Shown here: positions 28,743 to 36,639 of the stretch, piece after piece
Layout: every line of letters starts with the position of its first letter
How positions within the stretch are numbered: position 1 is the stretch's first letter
Origin: Comamonas testosteroni
Lineage (GTDB): Bacteria; Pseudomonadota; Gammaproteobacteria; Burkholderiales; Burkholderiaceae_C
Length of the DNA stretch: 64,000 nucleotides
Assembly (NCBI RefSeq): GCF_030505195.1
Contig: NZ_CP129672.1
Span: forward strand, 2,142,501 to 2,206,500
Reading direction: 5' to 3'
Notes under the pieces: generated by a model
What the model was told of the DNA's origin: nothing
Seen by the model: the letters and a program-made list of their open reading frames with translations, nothing else
Databases searched by the model: none
Translations under genes and position numbers: made by a program

Positions 28743-30191
28743 CTACTGGGCCGCCGTCCAGTCCACCAGTGCATCCCAGGCCGTGCGCGCCGCGGCCGCA
28801 TTGGCGTGGTTGGCCATGGCCACCAGCACATAGCGCTGGCCGCTGGCACCGTCGACATAGCCGGCCAGCGCGGCCGAATCGCGCAGGCTGCCGGTCTTGA
28901 GGTGGGCCGCGCCCGCAAACCGGCTCTTGCTGCGGCGCAGCGTACCGTCCACGCCGACGATGGGCATGGAGGAGACGAACTCGGGCATCACGGGCGAGAC
29001 CCAGGCGTTCTGCAGCATCTGCCCCAGTCCGCTGGCCGTAATGCTGGCATTGCGGCTCAGACCTGCGCCGTTGTCCACCACGGGCTGCTCGGCATTGCCC
29101 CAGCGCGCGGCCCACCACTGGGCCAGCGACTGCCTGGCAGAGTCGAAGCTGGCCACGCCGGTGCGCTGCATGCCCAGGGTGAGCAGCACATGCTGGGCCA
29201 TGATGTTGTTGCTGTATTTGTTGATGTCGCGCACCACTTCGGACAATGCCGGAGACTCCAGCTGGAACGCCGGCTGCAGGCCCTGGGGCACGCTGCCGTC
29301 GCGCACGGCGCCGGTGAGCTTGCCGCCCAGCTCGCGCCACATGCCTTCTATGGCCTTGGCCGCAAAGCGCTCGGGCTGCGCTGGTGCGATGGACCAGCTC
29401 TTGTCGCCACAGCTTGCCGGATAGCTGCCGTTGAAGGCGATGCGCTGCGGATTGTTCATGTCCAGCTGCATTTTGCTGCGCCAGTCGCCGCAATCAGAAG
29501 TAGGAGCAGCCAGCGCAACTGCTTGCTGGTTTTCCATGCCGAACATTGGTGGATCGTACTGAATACGAGCGACACCAGCTCCTGTATCAGGAGCAATATT
29601 CAGCGCCACGGCCTTGTAGTTGATCAGCAGCGCATCGGGTGAGGCGTTGTAGGGCCGCCAGGGCTCATTGTCGAAGACCGCCGCATCATGCGCGGGCAGC
29701 TGAAAGGCGCTGCGGTCCAGCACGATATCGCCCACGATGACCTTGATGCCCATGCCTTGCAGGCGGCGCAGCATCAGCCACAGGCGCTCCAGCACCAGCT
29801 TGGGGTCGCCCTGGCCCTGGATGTAGAGGTTGCCGCGCAGGGCACCATCGACCACCGGGCCGCCCAGATAGACGGGCGTGCGCCAGACATAGGCCGGGCC
29901 CAGCTGGTCGAGCGCCGCATAGGTGGTGACCAGCTTCATGACCGAAGCCGGATTCATGGCCTGGTGCGTGCGCCAGGCCAGGTTCGGCGGCGATCTGCCG
30001 TCCACATTCATCACCAGCAGCGATACGGCATCGCGCGGAATCTTGGCGCGTTGCAGCGCCGCGTCCACGGCGGCGGGAATGCGGGTGTCGGCAGGCAGGG
30101 ACTGCGCCAGCGCGGGCTGGGCCAGCAGCGCCAGCAGCGATGCGCCCAGCGCGCTCAGGGTCTTGCGAAGAAAGAAGGGGGTCTGCAGCAT
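28743..30191 (-). CDS. dacB: D-alanyl-D-alanine carboxypeptidase/endopeptidase (PBP4 type)
   Basis: Periplasmic peptidase family S13 enzyme that trims or cleaves peptidoglycan cross-links. The product is 482 residues with a signal peptide ending near residue 29 (ALAQ). All three penicillin-binding motifs are visible: SVMK (Ser83-Lys86), YSNN near 325 and HLKTGSL near 430. The long insert domain between the first two motifs is typical of PBP4. It is transcribed divergently from tsaB. Confidence 0.93.
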   Translation of the reverse strand: MLQTPFFLRKTLSALGASLLALLAQPALAQSLPADTRIPAAVDAALQRAKIPRDAVSLLVMNVDGRSPPNLAWRTHQAMNPASVMKLVTTYAALDQLGPAYVWRTPVYLGGPVVDGALRGNLYIQGQGDPKLVLERLWLMLRRLQGMGIKVIVGDIVLDRSAFQLPAHDAAVFDNEPWRPYNASPDALLINYKAVALNIAPDTGAGVARIQYDPPMFGMENQQAVALAAPTSDCGDWRSKMQLDMNNPQRIAFNGSYPASCGDKSWSIAPAQPERFAAKAIEGMWRELGGKLTGAVRDGSVPQGLQPAFQLESPALSEVVRDINKYSNNIMAQHVLLTLGMQRTGVASFDSARQSLAQWWAARWGNAEQPVVDNGAGLSRNASITASGLGQMLQNAWVSPVMPEFVSSMPIVGVDGTLRRSKSRFAGAAHLKTGSLRDSAALAGYVDGASGQRYVLVAMANHANAAAARTAWDALVDWTAAQ

Positions 30192-30364
30192 GGGGCCAGA
30201 GTCTACGCCGGGCTTCGCCCATGCCGGGCATTGGCCGCGCCTGCGGCAAGCTGGCGGCGGGCGTCCGATAATGCAGGGCTACGCTGCCCTCTGCTGCAGC
30301 CCAGTGCAGTCCAGTGCAGCCCATATTGCGCTCCAGCCCGCCTGCGGCTGACGCCCCGCCGAAC

Positions 30365-31072
30365 ATGAATCTTCTCGCCATCGACACCAGTACCGATACC
30401 TTGTTTGTTGCCGTCCAGCGTGGTGATGCCATCTGGCAGCACAGCGGGCCGGGCGCGCAGCAGTCGTCGGCCCAGTTGCTGCCGGCCATCCGCCAGCTCA
30501 TGAAGGATGCGGGGCTGAGCTTCGCGCAGCTGGACGCCATTGCCTTCGGGCGCGGTCCCGGCTCCTTCACGGGCCTGCGCACGGCCTGCGCCATCACCCA
30601 GGGTCTGGCATTTGCCGCCAAGGTTCCCGTGCTGCCCGTGGACTCGCTGCTCACCGTGGCCGAAGAGGCCCGTCATCTGCATGGCTGCACCGAGGTCGAG
30701 GCCGTGCTCGACGCGCGCATGCACGAGGTCTATCACGCCGCGTTCCGCTATGTGGACGGCCAGTGGATCGAGCCCGAGGACTTCGGCCTGTGCGCCCCGG
30801 AGGCTCTGCAGGCTGCAGCCAGCCATGCCGTGGCGGGCAATGCCCAGCCCGTCTACCCCGAGTTGCTGGCGCCCGCTGCCCGCCATGTGCACGCCATGCC
30901 CACGGCCACGGCCATGCTGCGCCTGGCACCGGCACTATTGGCAAAAGGCTGCGCGGTGCCGGCTGAAGAGGCGCTGCCGCGCTATATCCGCGATAAAGTG
31001 GCAAAAACCACGGCCGAGCGCGAAGCCGAGAAGGCCGCCGCTGCTGCTGCCTCCGACGCCGCCTCCCGATAA
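30365..31072 (+). CDS. tsaB: tRNA threonylcarbamoyladenosine biosynthesis protein TsaB
   Basis: Partner of TsaD in the complex that transfers threonylcarbamoyl to A37 of tRNA. The 235-residue ASKHA-fold protein starts MNLLAIDTSTDTLFVAV and has GRGPGSFTGLRTACAITQGLA near 62, split here as the TsaB signature. A short Ala/Glu/Lys tail ends it. It starts the tsaB-rimI-holD-like series, with 7 bases to rimI. An upstream in-frame start would add 17 unconserved residues. Confidence 0.93.
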   Translation: MNLLAIDTSTDTLFVAVQRGDAIWQHSGPGAQQSSAQLLPAIRQLMKDAGLSFAQLDAIAFGRGPGSFTGLRTACAITQGLAFAAKVPVLPVDSLLTVAEEARHLHGCTEVEAVLDARMHEVYHAAFRYVDGQWIEPEDFGLCAPEALQAAASHAVAGNAQPVYPELLAPAARHVHAMPTATAMLRLAPALLAKGCAVPAEEALPRYIRDKVAKTTAEREAEKAAAAAASDAASR

Positions 31073-31079
31073 GCACCTC

Positions 31080-31592
31080 ATGACCTTGCCCAGCCGCTCC
31101 ACACTCGCTACCGACGCCAGCACCCAGGATGCGGCATCTCTGGTGCATTTCGAGCCGCTGTCCGGGCTCTGGCTCGACACCCTGCTGCCGATCGAGGAGC
31201 AGGCCTATGCCCATCCCTGGACACGCGGCAACTTCCAGGACGCCATGGTGGCCGGCTACCAGATACAGCTGCTGGTCGATGCCGATCACCAGCTGCTGGG
31301 CTACTTTGTCGCCATGCAGGCGCTGGACGAGGTGCATCTGCTCAATATCACCGTCAATCCGGCCTGCCAGCGCCAGGGCTGGGCGCGCGTGCTGCTCGAT
31401 GCACTGGCGCTGTGGTCGCGGCAGCAGAATGCCCAATGGATCTGGCTGGAAGTGCGCGAAAGCAATGCCCGCGCCCGCGAGGTCTATCTCAGGCACGGCT
31501 TCGCCGAAGTCGGCCTGCGCAAGAACTACTACCCCAACCCCAACGGCCCGCGCGAACATGCGGTGCTCATGAGTCTGAAACTATGGCCCTGA
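31080..31592 (+). CDS. rimI: Ribosomal protein S18-alanine N-acetyltransferase
   Basis: GNAT acetyltransferase that modifies the N-terminus of ribosomal protein S18, 170 residues. The acetyl-CoA-binding loop is visible in NITVNPACQRQGWARVLLDAL near residue 95-115 in pieces, and the terminal RHGFAEVGLRKNYYPN is the RimI signature. It has a roughly 20-residue N-terminal extension. I start at the ATG 7 bases past tsaB; the frame upstream runs inside tsaB and is a shadow. It overlaps the next gene by 10 bases. Confidence 0.92.
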   Translation: MTLPSRSTLATDASTQDAASLVHFEPLSGLWLDTLLPIEEQAYAHPWTRGNFQDAMVAGYQIQLLVDADHQLLGYFVAMQALDEVHLLNITVNPACQRQGWARVLLDALALWSRQQNAQWIWLEVRESNARAREVYLRHGFAEVGLRKNYYPNPNGPREHAVLMSLKLWP

Positions 31593-32497
31593 ACCTGGAT
31601 GCCCGCCAGCGGGCCATGCTGCAAGCCATGGGCATTACCGTCTGGCTGCCCAAGCCCGTGGAACCCGCAGCAGTGGCTGCTGTCACCGCTGCCACTGCAG
31701 TCGCCGTGGCACCCTCACCGGTCGCCGAGCCCCTGCCCGTCGCGGCGCCGGCAATGCGCGTGGCGCCGCCCGCAAGCCCGCCCGTGGTACAAGCAGCCGC
31801 TCCCGCAGCGGAGGTAGCGCCGGCACCGGCCCAGCCGCCCGCCCAGACCCCCAGGCCCGCCAGCCCACCGCCCCAGAACCTGTCCGGCCACCGGCCGCAC
31901 GAGCCGCGTCAGTTTGTGCAGCAACCCGCCGCAGGGCCAGCAGGCGAGCCCGGCCTTGGCTGGACCATCAGTCCCGCCCAGCTGGTCTACCCCCATGCGC
32001 CTCAGCATGTGCAAAGCGCTGAGCAAGGCGGCTGGCTGATCCTGCTGGAGCCTGCCGCCAACCCGCCCCTGCTGAGCCCGGCGCAAAGGCCTGCGGCCGA
32101 CAGCGCCCAGACGGCGCTGCAGGGCGATGCCGCCAAGCTGCTGGACAATATGCTGCGCGCCCTCGGACTGCAGGAAAAACCGCGCGTCTTCAGCGCCGCA
32201 CTGCACCGCGCGCCGCCCGATGCCGACCTCAGTCATGCCCAGGCGCTGCAACCCGCTCTGGAGGCTCTGCTGCGAGAGCTGCGCCCTGACTGCGTACTGG
32301 TTCTGGGCCTGGCCAGTGCACGCGCCGTGCTGGGCCGCCATGATGCGCTGGGCCGGCTGCGGGCCGAGCCGCACCACATTGCGGGCGTGCCCACGGTGGT
32401 GACCTACGACCCCAACTATCTGCTGCGTGCGCCGCAGGCCAAGGCCGGAGCCTGGGCCGACCTGGTGCAGGCCGACGCATTTACCAAGGGGCTGTGA
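31583..32497 (+). CDS. holD: Probable DNA polymerase III psi subunit (HolD-like), uracil-glycosylase-like fold
   Basis: A 304-residue protein. Residues 9-22 (QRAMLQAMGITVWL) closely resemble the start of E. coli HolD (QLQQLGITQW), the segment by which psi contacts the DnaX clamp-loader core. An Ala/Pro-rich linker (about 25-105) leads to a C-terminal domain that ends like family 4/5 uracil-DNA glycosylases (VVTYDPNYLLRAPQAKAGAW). The glycosylase histidine motif HP is changed to DP, the N-terminal GEAPG motif is absent, and there are no iron-sulfur cysteines, so it is unlikely to be an active glycosylase. E. coli holD is also next to rimI. Automatic annotation would probably say uracil-DNA glycosylase family. 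Role is inference. Confidence 0.65.
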   Translation: MALNLDARQRAMLQAMGITVWLPKPVEPAAVAAVTAATAVAVAPSPVAEPLPVAAPAMRVAPPASPPVVQAAAPAAEVAPAPAQPPAQTPRPASPPPQNLSGHRPHEPRQFVQQPAAGPAGEPGLGWTISPAQLVYPHAPQHVQSAEQGGWLILLEPAANPPLLSPAQRPAADSAQTALQGDAAKLLDNMLRALGLQEKPRVFSAALHRAPPDADLSHAQALQPALEALLRELRPDCVLVLGLASARAVLGRHDALGRLRAEPHHIAGVPTVVTYDPNYLLRAPQAKAGAWADLVQADAFTKGL

Positions 32498-32612
32498 CAG
32501 GCGGGAGACAAGCCCCGCTTGCCCACTCTCCCAACGATGCCGCACGCGACATGCTGCAGTGCAACGTAGCATAATCACTGGCTTCGATTTATTGAAAGAC
32601 ATCCGTGGAAAC

Positions 32613-32709
32613 CTACCCTAGTTGGTAGCTTTCAGCTCCCGGTAAAGACTGTGGGGGTTGAAAGCGCCCTGATCCCTGCAGAACCTCAAGAACAACCGGG
32701 AGTGAGCTG
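32613..32709 (+). promoter_or_regulatory. Structured corA leader with alternative ribosome-site hairpin
   Basis: Three pairings are visible. A small hairpin CTACC/GGTAG lies at 32613-32628. A 14-bp hairpin lies at 32628-32641 with 32652-32665 (GCTTTCAGCTCCCG against TGGGGGTTGAAAGC, three G-T pairs). An 8-bp helix pairs CTCCCGGT (32636-32643) with ACCGGGAG (32695-32702), and the latter contains the corA ribosome-binding site. The last two use the same bases and exclude each other, which is the logic of a translational switch. I do not recognise it as a named riboswitch class. Confidence 0.5.
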
Positions 32710-33696
32710 ATGCTCAACATCTTTACGCTAGCCAATGGCCGACTCGTTCAGGAAGAAATCGAGTCCCTGGCAGACCTTGAACGCTTTCGCCCCGTCTGGG
32801 TCGATCTGGAATCGCCAACCCTCGAAGAAAAGCGCTGGATCAAGCAGCACTACGAGCTGTCCATCCCTGAAGATGCGATGGACGACGATATCGAGGAATC
32901 GGCGCGTTTTTACGAAGAAGACAACGGCGAGCTGCATATCCGCAGCGACTTTCTGATCGACGACGACGAAGACCCCCGCTCGGTGCGCGTGGCCTTCATC
33001 GTCAACCAGCAAAACGCAGCGCTGCGCAGCCATGGCGTGCTGTTCTCCATCCACGACGAGGATGTGCCTGTCTTTCGCTTGTTGCGCATGCGAGCGCGCC
33101 GTGCGCCCGGCCTGATCGATGACGCCAAGGACGTGCTGCTCAAGCTGTTTGACGCTGACGCCGAATACTCGGCCGATACGCTGGAGCGCATCTACGACGA
33201 CCTGGAAAAAGCCAGCAAGATGGTGCTGTCCGGCGACGTGACCGACGAGATGGCCAAGGAAGTGCTGGGAGCGATTGCCCGCCAGGAAGACTTGAACGGC
33301 CGCATCCGCCGCAACGTCATGGACACGCGCCGCGCCGTGAGCTTTCTGATGCGCTCCAAGATGCTCAATGCCGAGCAGTTCGAGGAAGCGCGCCAGATCC
33401 TGCGCGACATCGAGTCGCTGGACAGTCACACCGCCTTTCTGTTCGACAAGATCAACTTCCTGATGGATGCCACGGTCGGCTTCATCAACATCAATCAGAA
33501 CAAGATCATCAAGATCTTCTCGGTGGCCAGCGTGGCCTTGCTTCCGCCCACGCTGATTGCCAGCGTCTACGGCATGAACTTCAAGTTCATGCCCGAGCTG
33601 GAATGGGAATTCGGCTACGGCTACGTGGTCGCCCTGATGATTCTGAGCGCCGTCGGCCCCATGCTGTACTTCCGCAAACGCGGCTGGCTGAAGTAG
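32710..33696 (+). CDS. corA: Magnesium/cobalt transport protein CorA
   Basis: Pentameric inner-membrane Mg2+ channel, 328 residues. A large acidic cytoplasmic domain precedes two C-terminal membrane helices; the first ends in the invariant YGMNF motif and is followed by the periplasmic loop KFMPELEWEFG. The protein ends YFRKRGWLK as usual. The ATG is preceded by GGGAG at 7 bases, which is embedded in the leader helix described above. It is followed by a family A repeat. Confidence 0.96.
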   Translation: MLNIFTLANGRLVQEEIESLADLERFRPVWVDLESPTLEEKRWIKQHYELSIPEDAMDDDIEESARFYEEDNGELHIRSDFLIDDDEDPRSVRVAFIVNQQNAALRSHGVLFSIHDEDVPVFRLLRMRARRAPGLIDDAKDVLLKLFDADAEYSADTLERIYDDLEKASKMVLSGDVTDEMAKEVLGAIARQEDLNGRIRRNVMDTRRAVSFLMRSKMLNAEQFEEARQILRDIESLDSHTAFLFDKINFLMDATVGFININQNKIIKIFSVASVALLPPTLIASVYGMNFKFMPELEWEFGYGYVVALMILSAVGPMLYFRKRGWLK

Positions 33697-33819
33697 ACCC
33701 CCTGTGGCGCTACGCGCCTTCCCCCGAGAGGGACGACACCTTTCCTTGCTGGGGCAGCCCGTGCTGGGGCAGCCCACGCTGGGGCAGCCCATGCTGGGGC
33801 AGCCCATGCTCGGTGTCTG
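33697..33819 (+). repeat. Family A 3'-end repeat behind corA, carrying four 15-bp tandem units
   Basis: Starts right at the corA stop (ACCCCCTGTGGCGCTACGCG, CCTTCCCCCGAGAGGGACGA, CACC). Its distal half is expanded into four tandem 15-base units, NNGCTGGGGCAGCCC, at 33746-33760, 33761-33775, 33776-33790 and 33791-33805, plus a partial fifth. Each unit holds the palindrome GCTGGGGCAGC. The copy behind the aldehyde dehydrogenase contains a single unit of the same kind on the other strand. Confidence 0.8.
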
Positions 33820-33920
33820 CACAGATGCACCGCGCCAGGCTCAAGGCGTTTGCCATCAAAACAGGAGCTGTTTACGCCTGACTGACCGTCATCTCAGACT
33901 CTAAAGATGCTGAAACCCAT

Positions 33921-33950
33921 AAAAAATAAGCGCCAGGCGCTCCTTTTTTA
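33921..33950. terminator. Terminator between corA region and MFS gene
   Basis: AGCGCC/GGCGCT (33929-33941) with AAAAAATA on the left and CCTTTTTTA on the right, so it can act on both strands. It is 9 bases past the MFS stop codon on the minus strand. The 262-base gap behind corA holds this hairpin and the repeat, and nothing that looks coding. Confidence 0.75.
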
Positions 33951-33958
33951 TATCTGCA

Positions 33959-35230
33959 TCACGATGACTGCGGTTCGGCATGGCGCTCGCGCACCCAGAG
34001 CACGATGCCGCACAGCATCACGATCACCTGCGTGCCTATCAGTGCTGCAAAGCCCGCGAAGAATCCCGCACTCACGCCGCCGCGGGCCGACAGCGCGCCT
34101 ATCACCGCCCCCATGATCGCCGGCATGAAACCTGCGACCAGGCTGCCCGCGCCGTTGACCACACCATAGGCGCTGGCCACATGCTCGGGCCGCGCGCAGT
34201 GCTGCACGGTGCTGGGGATGGCCGGGCTCATCAGCCCCCAGCAGAAGTTGGCGGCAATCAGGCAATAGGCCGCCGCATAGCGGTCTTCCATATGGATGGC
34301 CAGCCACACGGCAACCGCCACGCCCATGCTGCCGAAGACAAAGATCAGCGGCACCTGACGGCGCGCGATGCGGTCGATGATCATGCCACCCACGAAGACC
34401 GCTGCCACGCTCGCATATTGCGGCAGCGAAGCCAGCCAGCCCATCTCGCGCATGGAAAAGCCGCGCGACTCCTTGAGATAGGCGGGCAGCCAGTTGCTGC
34501 TGCCCCAGAGATAGGACAGAAAGGCCGCCGTGAGAATGGTGATCAGCCACAGATAGCGCGTGTGCATGGCGCCGCGCACGATCTGGCCCACCTGACCCAC
34601 AGCCGCGCCCAGCGACTGGGGCTTGGGCATGCCGGTCTCCACCTTGGGCATGCGCACAAAGGCCCAGACCAGCGGAACGCCCAGCAGCACATTGATCAGG
34701 CCCAGCACATGGAACGAGGTCTCCCAGTTGTGGCCTACAACCAGGTAGCCGACGAAGGGATAGCCCACCGCCAGGCCCAGTCCGGTGCCCATATTGACCA
34801 GGGAGTTGGGCTTGCCGTTCTCGCGGCTCTCGAAATGCGCCTTGATGTAGCTGCCGGCCAGGGAGAACAGCGGCCCCTCGGACACGCCCAGCAGAATGCG
34901 CGATGCCAGCAGCAGCCCGTAGCTGTTCATGGCCGGTGACAGGAATGTCACCACGCCCCACAGCAGCAAGCCGGCAAACAGGCTGCGGCGCACGCCGAAC
35001 AGCGCCGCGCAGAACGGCGTGAGCACAAAGGATGAAACACCATAGCCGACCATGAAGGCCGTGGCCAGCAGGCCCTGACGCGTTCGGTCGTCAGGGGTGA
35101 GGCCGATGTGCGACAGAAAGTCGGGATCGGTGATGAGGACCGAGATATTGATCCGGTCCACGTAGGAAATGGCGACGATCACGAACAGCGTGACCACGCC
35201 CCACCAGCGCAACGAGCGTGAGTCTTTCAT
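33959..35230 (-). CDS. MFS transporter, anion:cation symporter (ACS) type
   Basis: Probable organic-acid uptake permease, 423 residues and 12 membrane segments. The N-terminal VVTLFVIVAISYVDRINIS with a conserved DR pair, and GVSEGPLFSLAGSYIK near 118, are typical of the ACS family that imports hexuronates, phthalates and other aromatic acids. It is the last gene of the catabolic series, behind the porin on the same strand. Import of the pathway substrate is inferred from position. Confidence 0.85.
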   Translation of the reverse strand: MKDSRSLRWWGVVTLFVIVAISYVDRINISVLITDPDFLSHIGLTPDDRTRQGLLATAFMVGYGVSSFVLTPFCAALFGVRRSLFAGLLLWGVVTFLSPAMNSYGLLLASRILLGVSEGPLFSLAGSYIKAHFESRENGKPNSLVNMGTGLGLAVGYPFVGYLVVGHNWETSFHVLGLINVLLGVPLVWAFVRMPKVETGMPKPQSLGAAVGQVGQIVRGAMHTRYLWLITILTAAFLSYLWGSSNWLPAYLKESRGFSMREMGWLASLPQYASVAAVFVGGMIIDRIARRQVPLIFVFGSMGVAVAVWLAIHMEDRYAAAYCLIAANFCWGLMSPAIPSTVQHCARPEHVASAYGVVNGAGSLVAGFMPAIMGAVIGALSARGGVSAGFFAGFAALIGTQVIVMLCGIVLWVRERHAEPQSS

Positions 35231-35285
35231 GATAGGGTCCGGCTAGCGTTGAGAGAGAGAAAAGCCGGGACCGGCACCCGCCGGC

Positions 35286-35374
35286 CCCGCCAGGGCGCAC
35301 GTCCTGGCGGGCGCGCGGTACGGCAGCCGTGCTGCTGCCGAAACCCCGGGGCCGGCCCATGCCGGCCCTAGGGG
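35286..35374 (-). terminator. Cluster of GC-rich hairpins behind the porin gene
   Basis: Between the porin stop and the MFS start the minus strand can form GGGCCGGC/GCCGGCCC plus CCCC/GGGG (35344-35374), a CGGCAGC-type stem (35321-35340), and CCCGCCAGG/CCTGGCGGG (35286-35311). None has a T-tract. They could attenuate read-through so that the porin outnumbers the permease, or stabilise the porin mRNA end. Confidence 0.5.
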
Positions 35375-35379
35375 CAGGA

Positions 35380-36444
35380 TCAGAAGAAGTGGCGGATGCC
35401 CAGTTCCAGGCCGCTCGCGTTGCCGCCCGGCGTGGTGCCGGGAGCGCTGAGCCCCTGCACGCCGATGGACTTCGCCGCCGAGCCCTTGTTCTTCAGGTAG
35501 GCATAAGTGCCGTAGACCTGGGTGCGCTTGGAGAGGTTGTAGCCATAGCCCACGCTGATCTTGTTCCAGTCCGCATTGCTGCCGGACAGGTTGTAGTGGC
35601 CGAAGGAGGCACGGGCCTCGCCATTGCCCACGGGAGCGGTCACGCCCAGCTGCACGGCCGTGATCTTGGTGCCGCCTCGCTTTTCCGAGGCCCACAGCAG
35701 CATGGGCTTGGCCACCCCGAAGTCGTAGGACAGGCCCACATTGTTCGCCGTCAGATTGGTGTCGCTGGTGTTGCCGTAGAGCCGGCCTGTGGCCAGCGCG
35801 CCGTTGAATGCCCCCTGGCGATAGCCCAGGCGCAGGCCGCGGTAGTCGCCCTCGCGCTTGTTGGCCGCACCGCTGGGCTGCTCGCCGAATGCCAGCTGAG
35901 CCTGGCCGTAGAAGCCGCCCAGGTTCTGGGGCAGGAAATAGCTCACGGCATTGCTGATCTGTATGGGCGCACCGCCGGTCGAGGGAACGCCCGGGATGCC
36001 CAGCATGGTGAAGGCACCCGTGCCGCCGACGCCATTGGTCAGGAAGGGATCGAAGATCAGCGTGTTCAGAAAAGTGGCAGAGTCATCGCGCCCCAGGCGC
36101 ACCTCGCCCCAGTTGCCCATCAGGCTCACGGTGGAGCGGCGGTTGAAGCTCAGGCCGCCGCCCGCAGCCTTGCCGGCGCCGCTGTCCACGTCCAGGCCGG
36201 CCTCAAGCCAGAAGCCCGCCTTCAGGCCACCGCCCAGATCCTCGGTGCCGCGAAAGCCCAGACGGCTGATATTGGCACCACCTGTGGAAAGGCCGGTCTT
36301 GGAAGCGCCCGAGCCGCCCAGATGGGCCACGCCGACGTCGACGACGCCGAAAAGCTCGACCTTGGACTGTGCCGAAACGGCACCAGGCAAAGACGCCAGG
36401 CAGGCTAGCGCCACGCCGAGGACCGGCGTATGGATGGATTTCAT
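35380..36444 (-). CDS. Gram-negative porin (betaproteobacterial Porin_4 type)
   Basis: Trimeric 16-strand outer-membrane porin of 354 residues. A signal peptide ends VSAQ near residue 26 and is followed by SKVELFGVVDVGVAHLGG, the usual mature N-terminus; GFRGTEDLGGGLKAGFWLE near 65 and the C-terminal strand ELGIRHFF with terminal Phe are diagnostic. AGGAGA precedes the ATG. It lies between the oxygenase operon and the MFS gene in the same direction, which suggests a substrate-entry role. Confidence 0.92.
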   Translation of the reverse strand: MKSIHTPVLGVALACLASLPGAVSAQSKVELFGVVDVGVAHLGGSGASKTGLSTGGANISRLGFRGTEDLGGGLKAGFWLEAGLDVDSGAGKAAGGGLSFNRRSTVSLMGNWGEVRLGRDDSATFLNTLIFDPFLTNGVGGTGAFTMLGIPGVPSTGGAPIQISNAVSYFLPQNLGGFYGQAQLAFGEQPSGAANKREGDYRGLRLGYRQGAFNGALATGRLYGNTSDTNLTANNVGLSYDFGVAKPMLLWASEKRGGTKITAVQLGVTAPVGNGEARASFGHYNLSGSNADWNKISVGYGYNLSKRTQVYGTYAYLKNKGSAAKSIGVQGLSAPGTTPGGNASGLELGIRHFF

Positions 36445-36530
36445 GGTTTGTCTCCTCTAGGGGTGGTGGGTTGTCTTCAGTTGCTGGCCCAGGGCCTCGA
36501 TCGTCAATTCAGCACGGTCCAGCTCAGGGA

Positions 36531-36639
36531 CACCGAGGAAGGGCCCGGGCCGGCCGCGCAGCCCCACGCCGAGGGTGTCGCCCCCTCTCCCGCACAGCGG
36601 AGATAGAGAGGGGGAAGGCGCGCAGCGACTCCGGGGGTG
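36531..36639 (-). repeat. Family A 3'-end repeat behind the oxygenase reductase
   Basis: On the minus strand, just past the reductase stop: ACACCCCCGGAGTCGCTGCG, CGCCTTCCCCCTCTCTATCT, GGGAGAGGGGGCGACACCC. It fills most of the 195-base gap between reductase and porin. Confidence 0.8.

Noticed and set aside
31583..32497. Annotation as an active uracil-DNA glycosylase
   Set aside because: The catalytic motifs are missing or altered (HP to DP, no GEAPG, no iron-sulfur cysteines), and the N-terminus matches the psi subunit instead.
32613..32709. Known riboswitch classes (M-box, yybP-ykoY, NiCo, TPP) for the corA leader
   Set aside because: None of their conserved core strings is present; only the base-pairing logic is visible, so I report it as an unassigned structured leader.
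33746..33805. Regular 15-bp repeats considered as a CRISPR array
   Set aside because: Units are directly adjacent with no unique spacers, are too short, and no cas genes are present; they are a minisatellite within a family A repeat.
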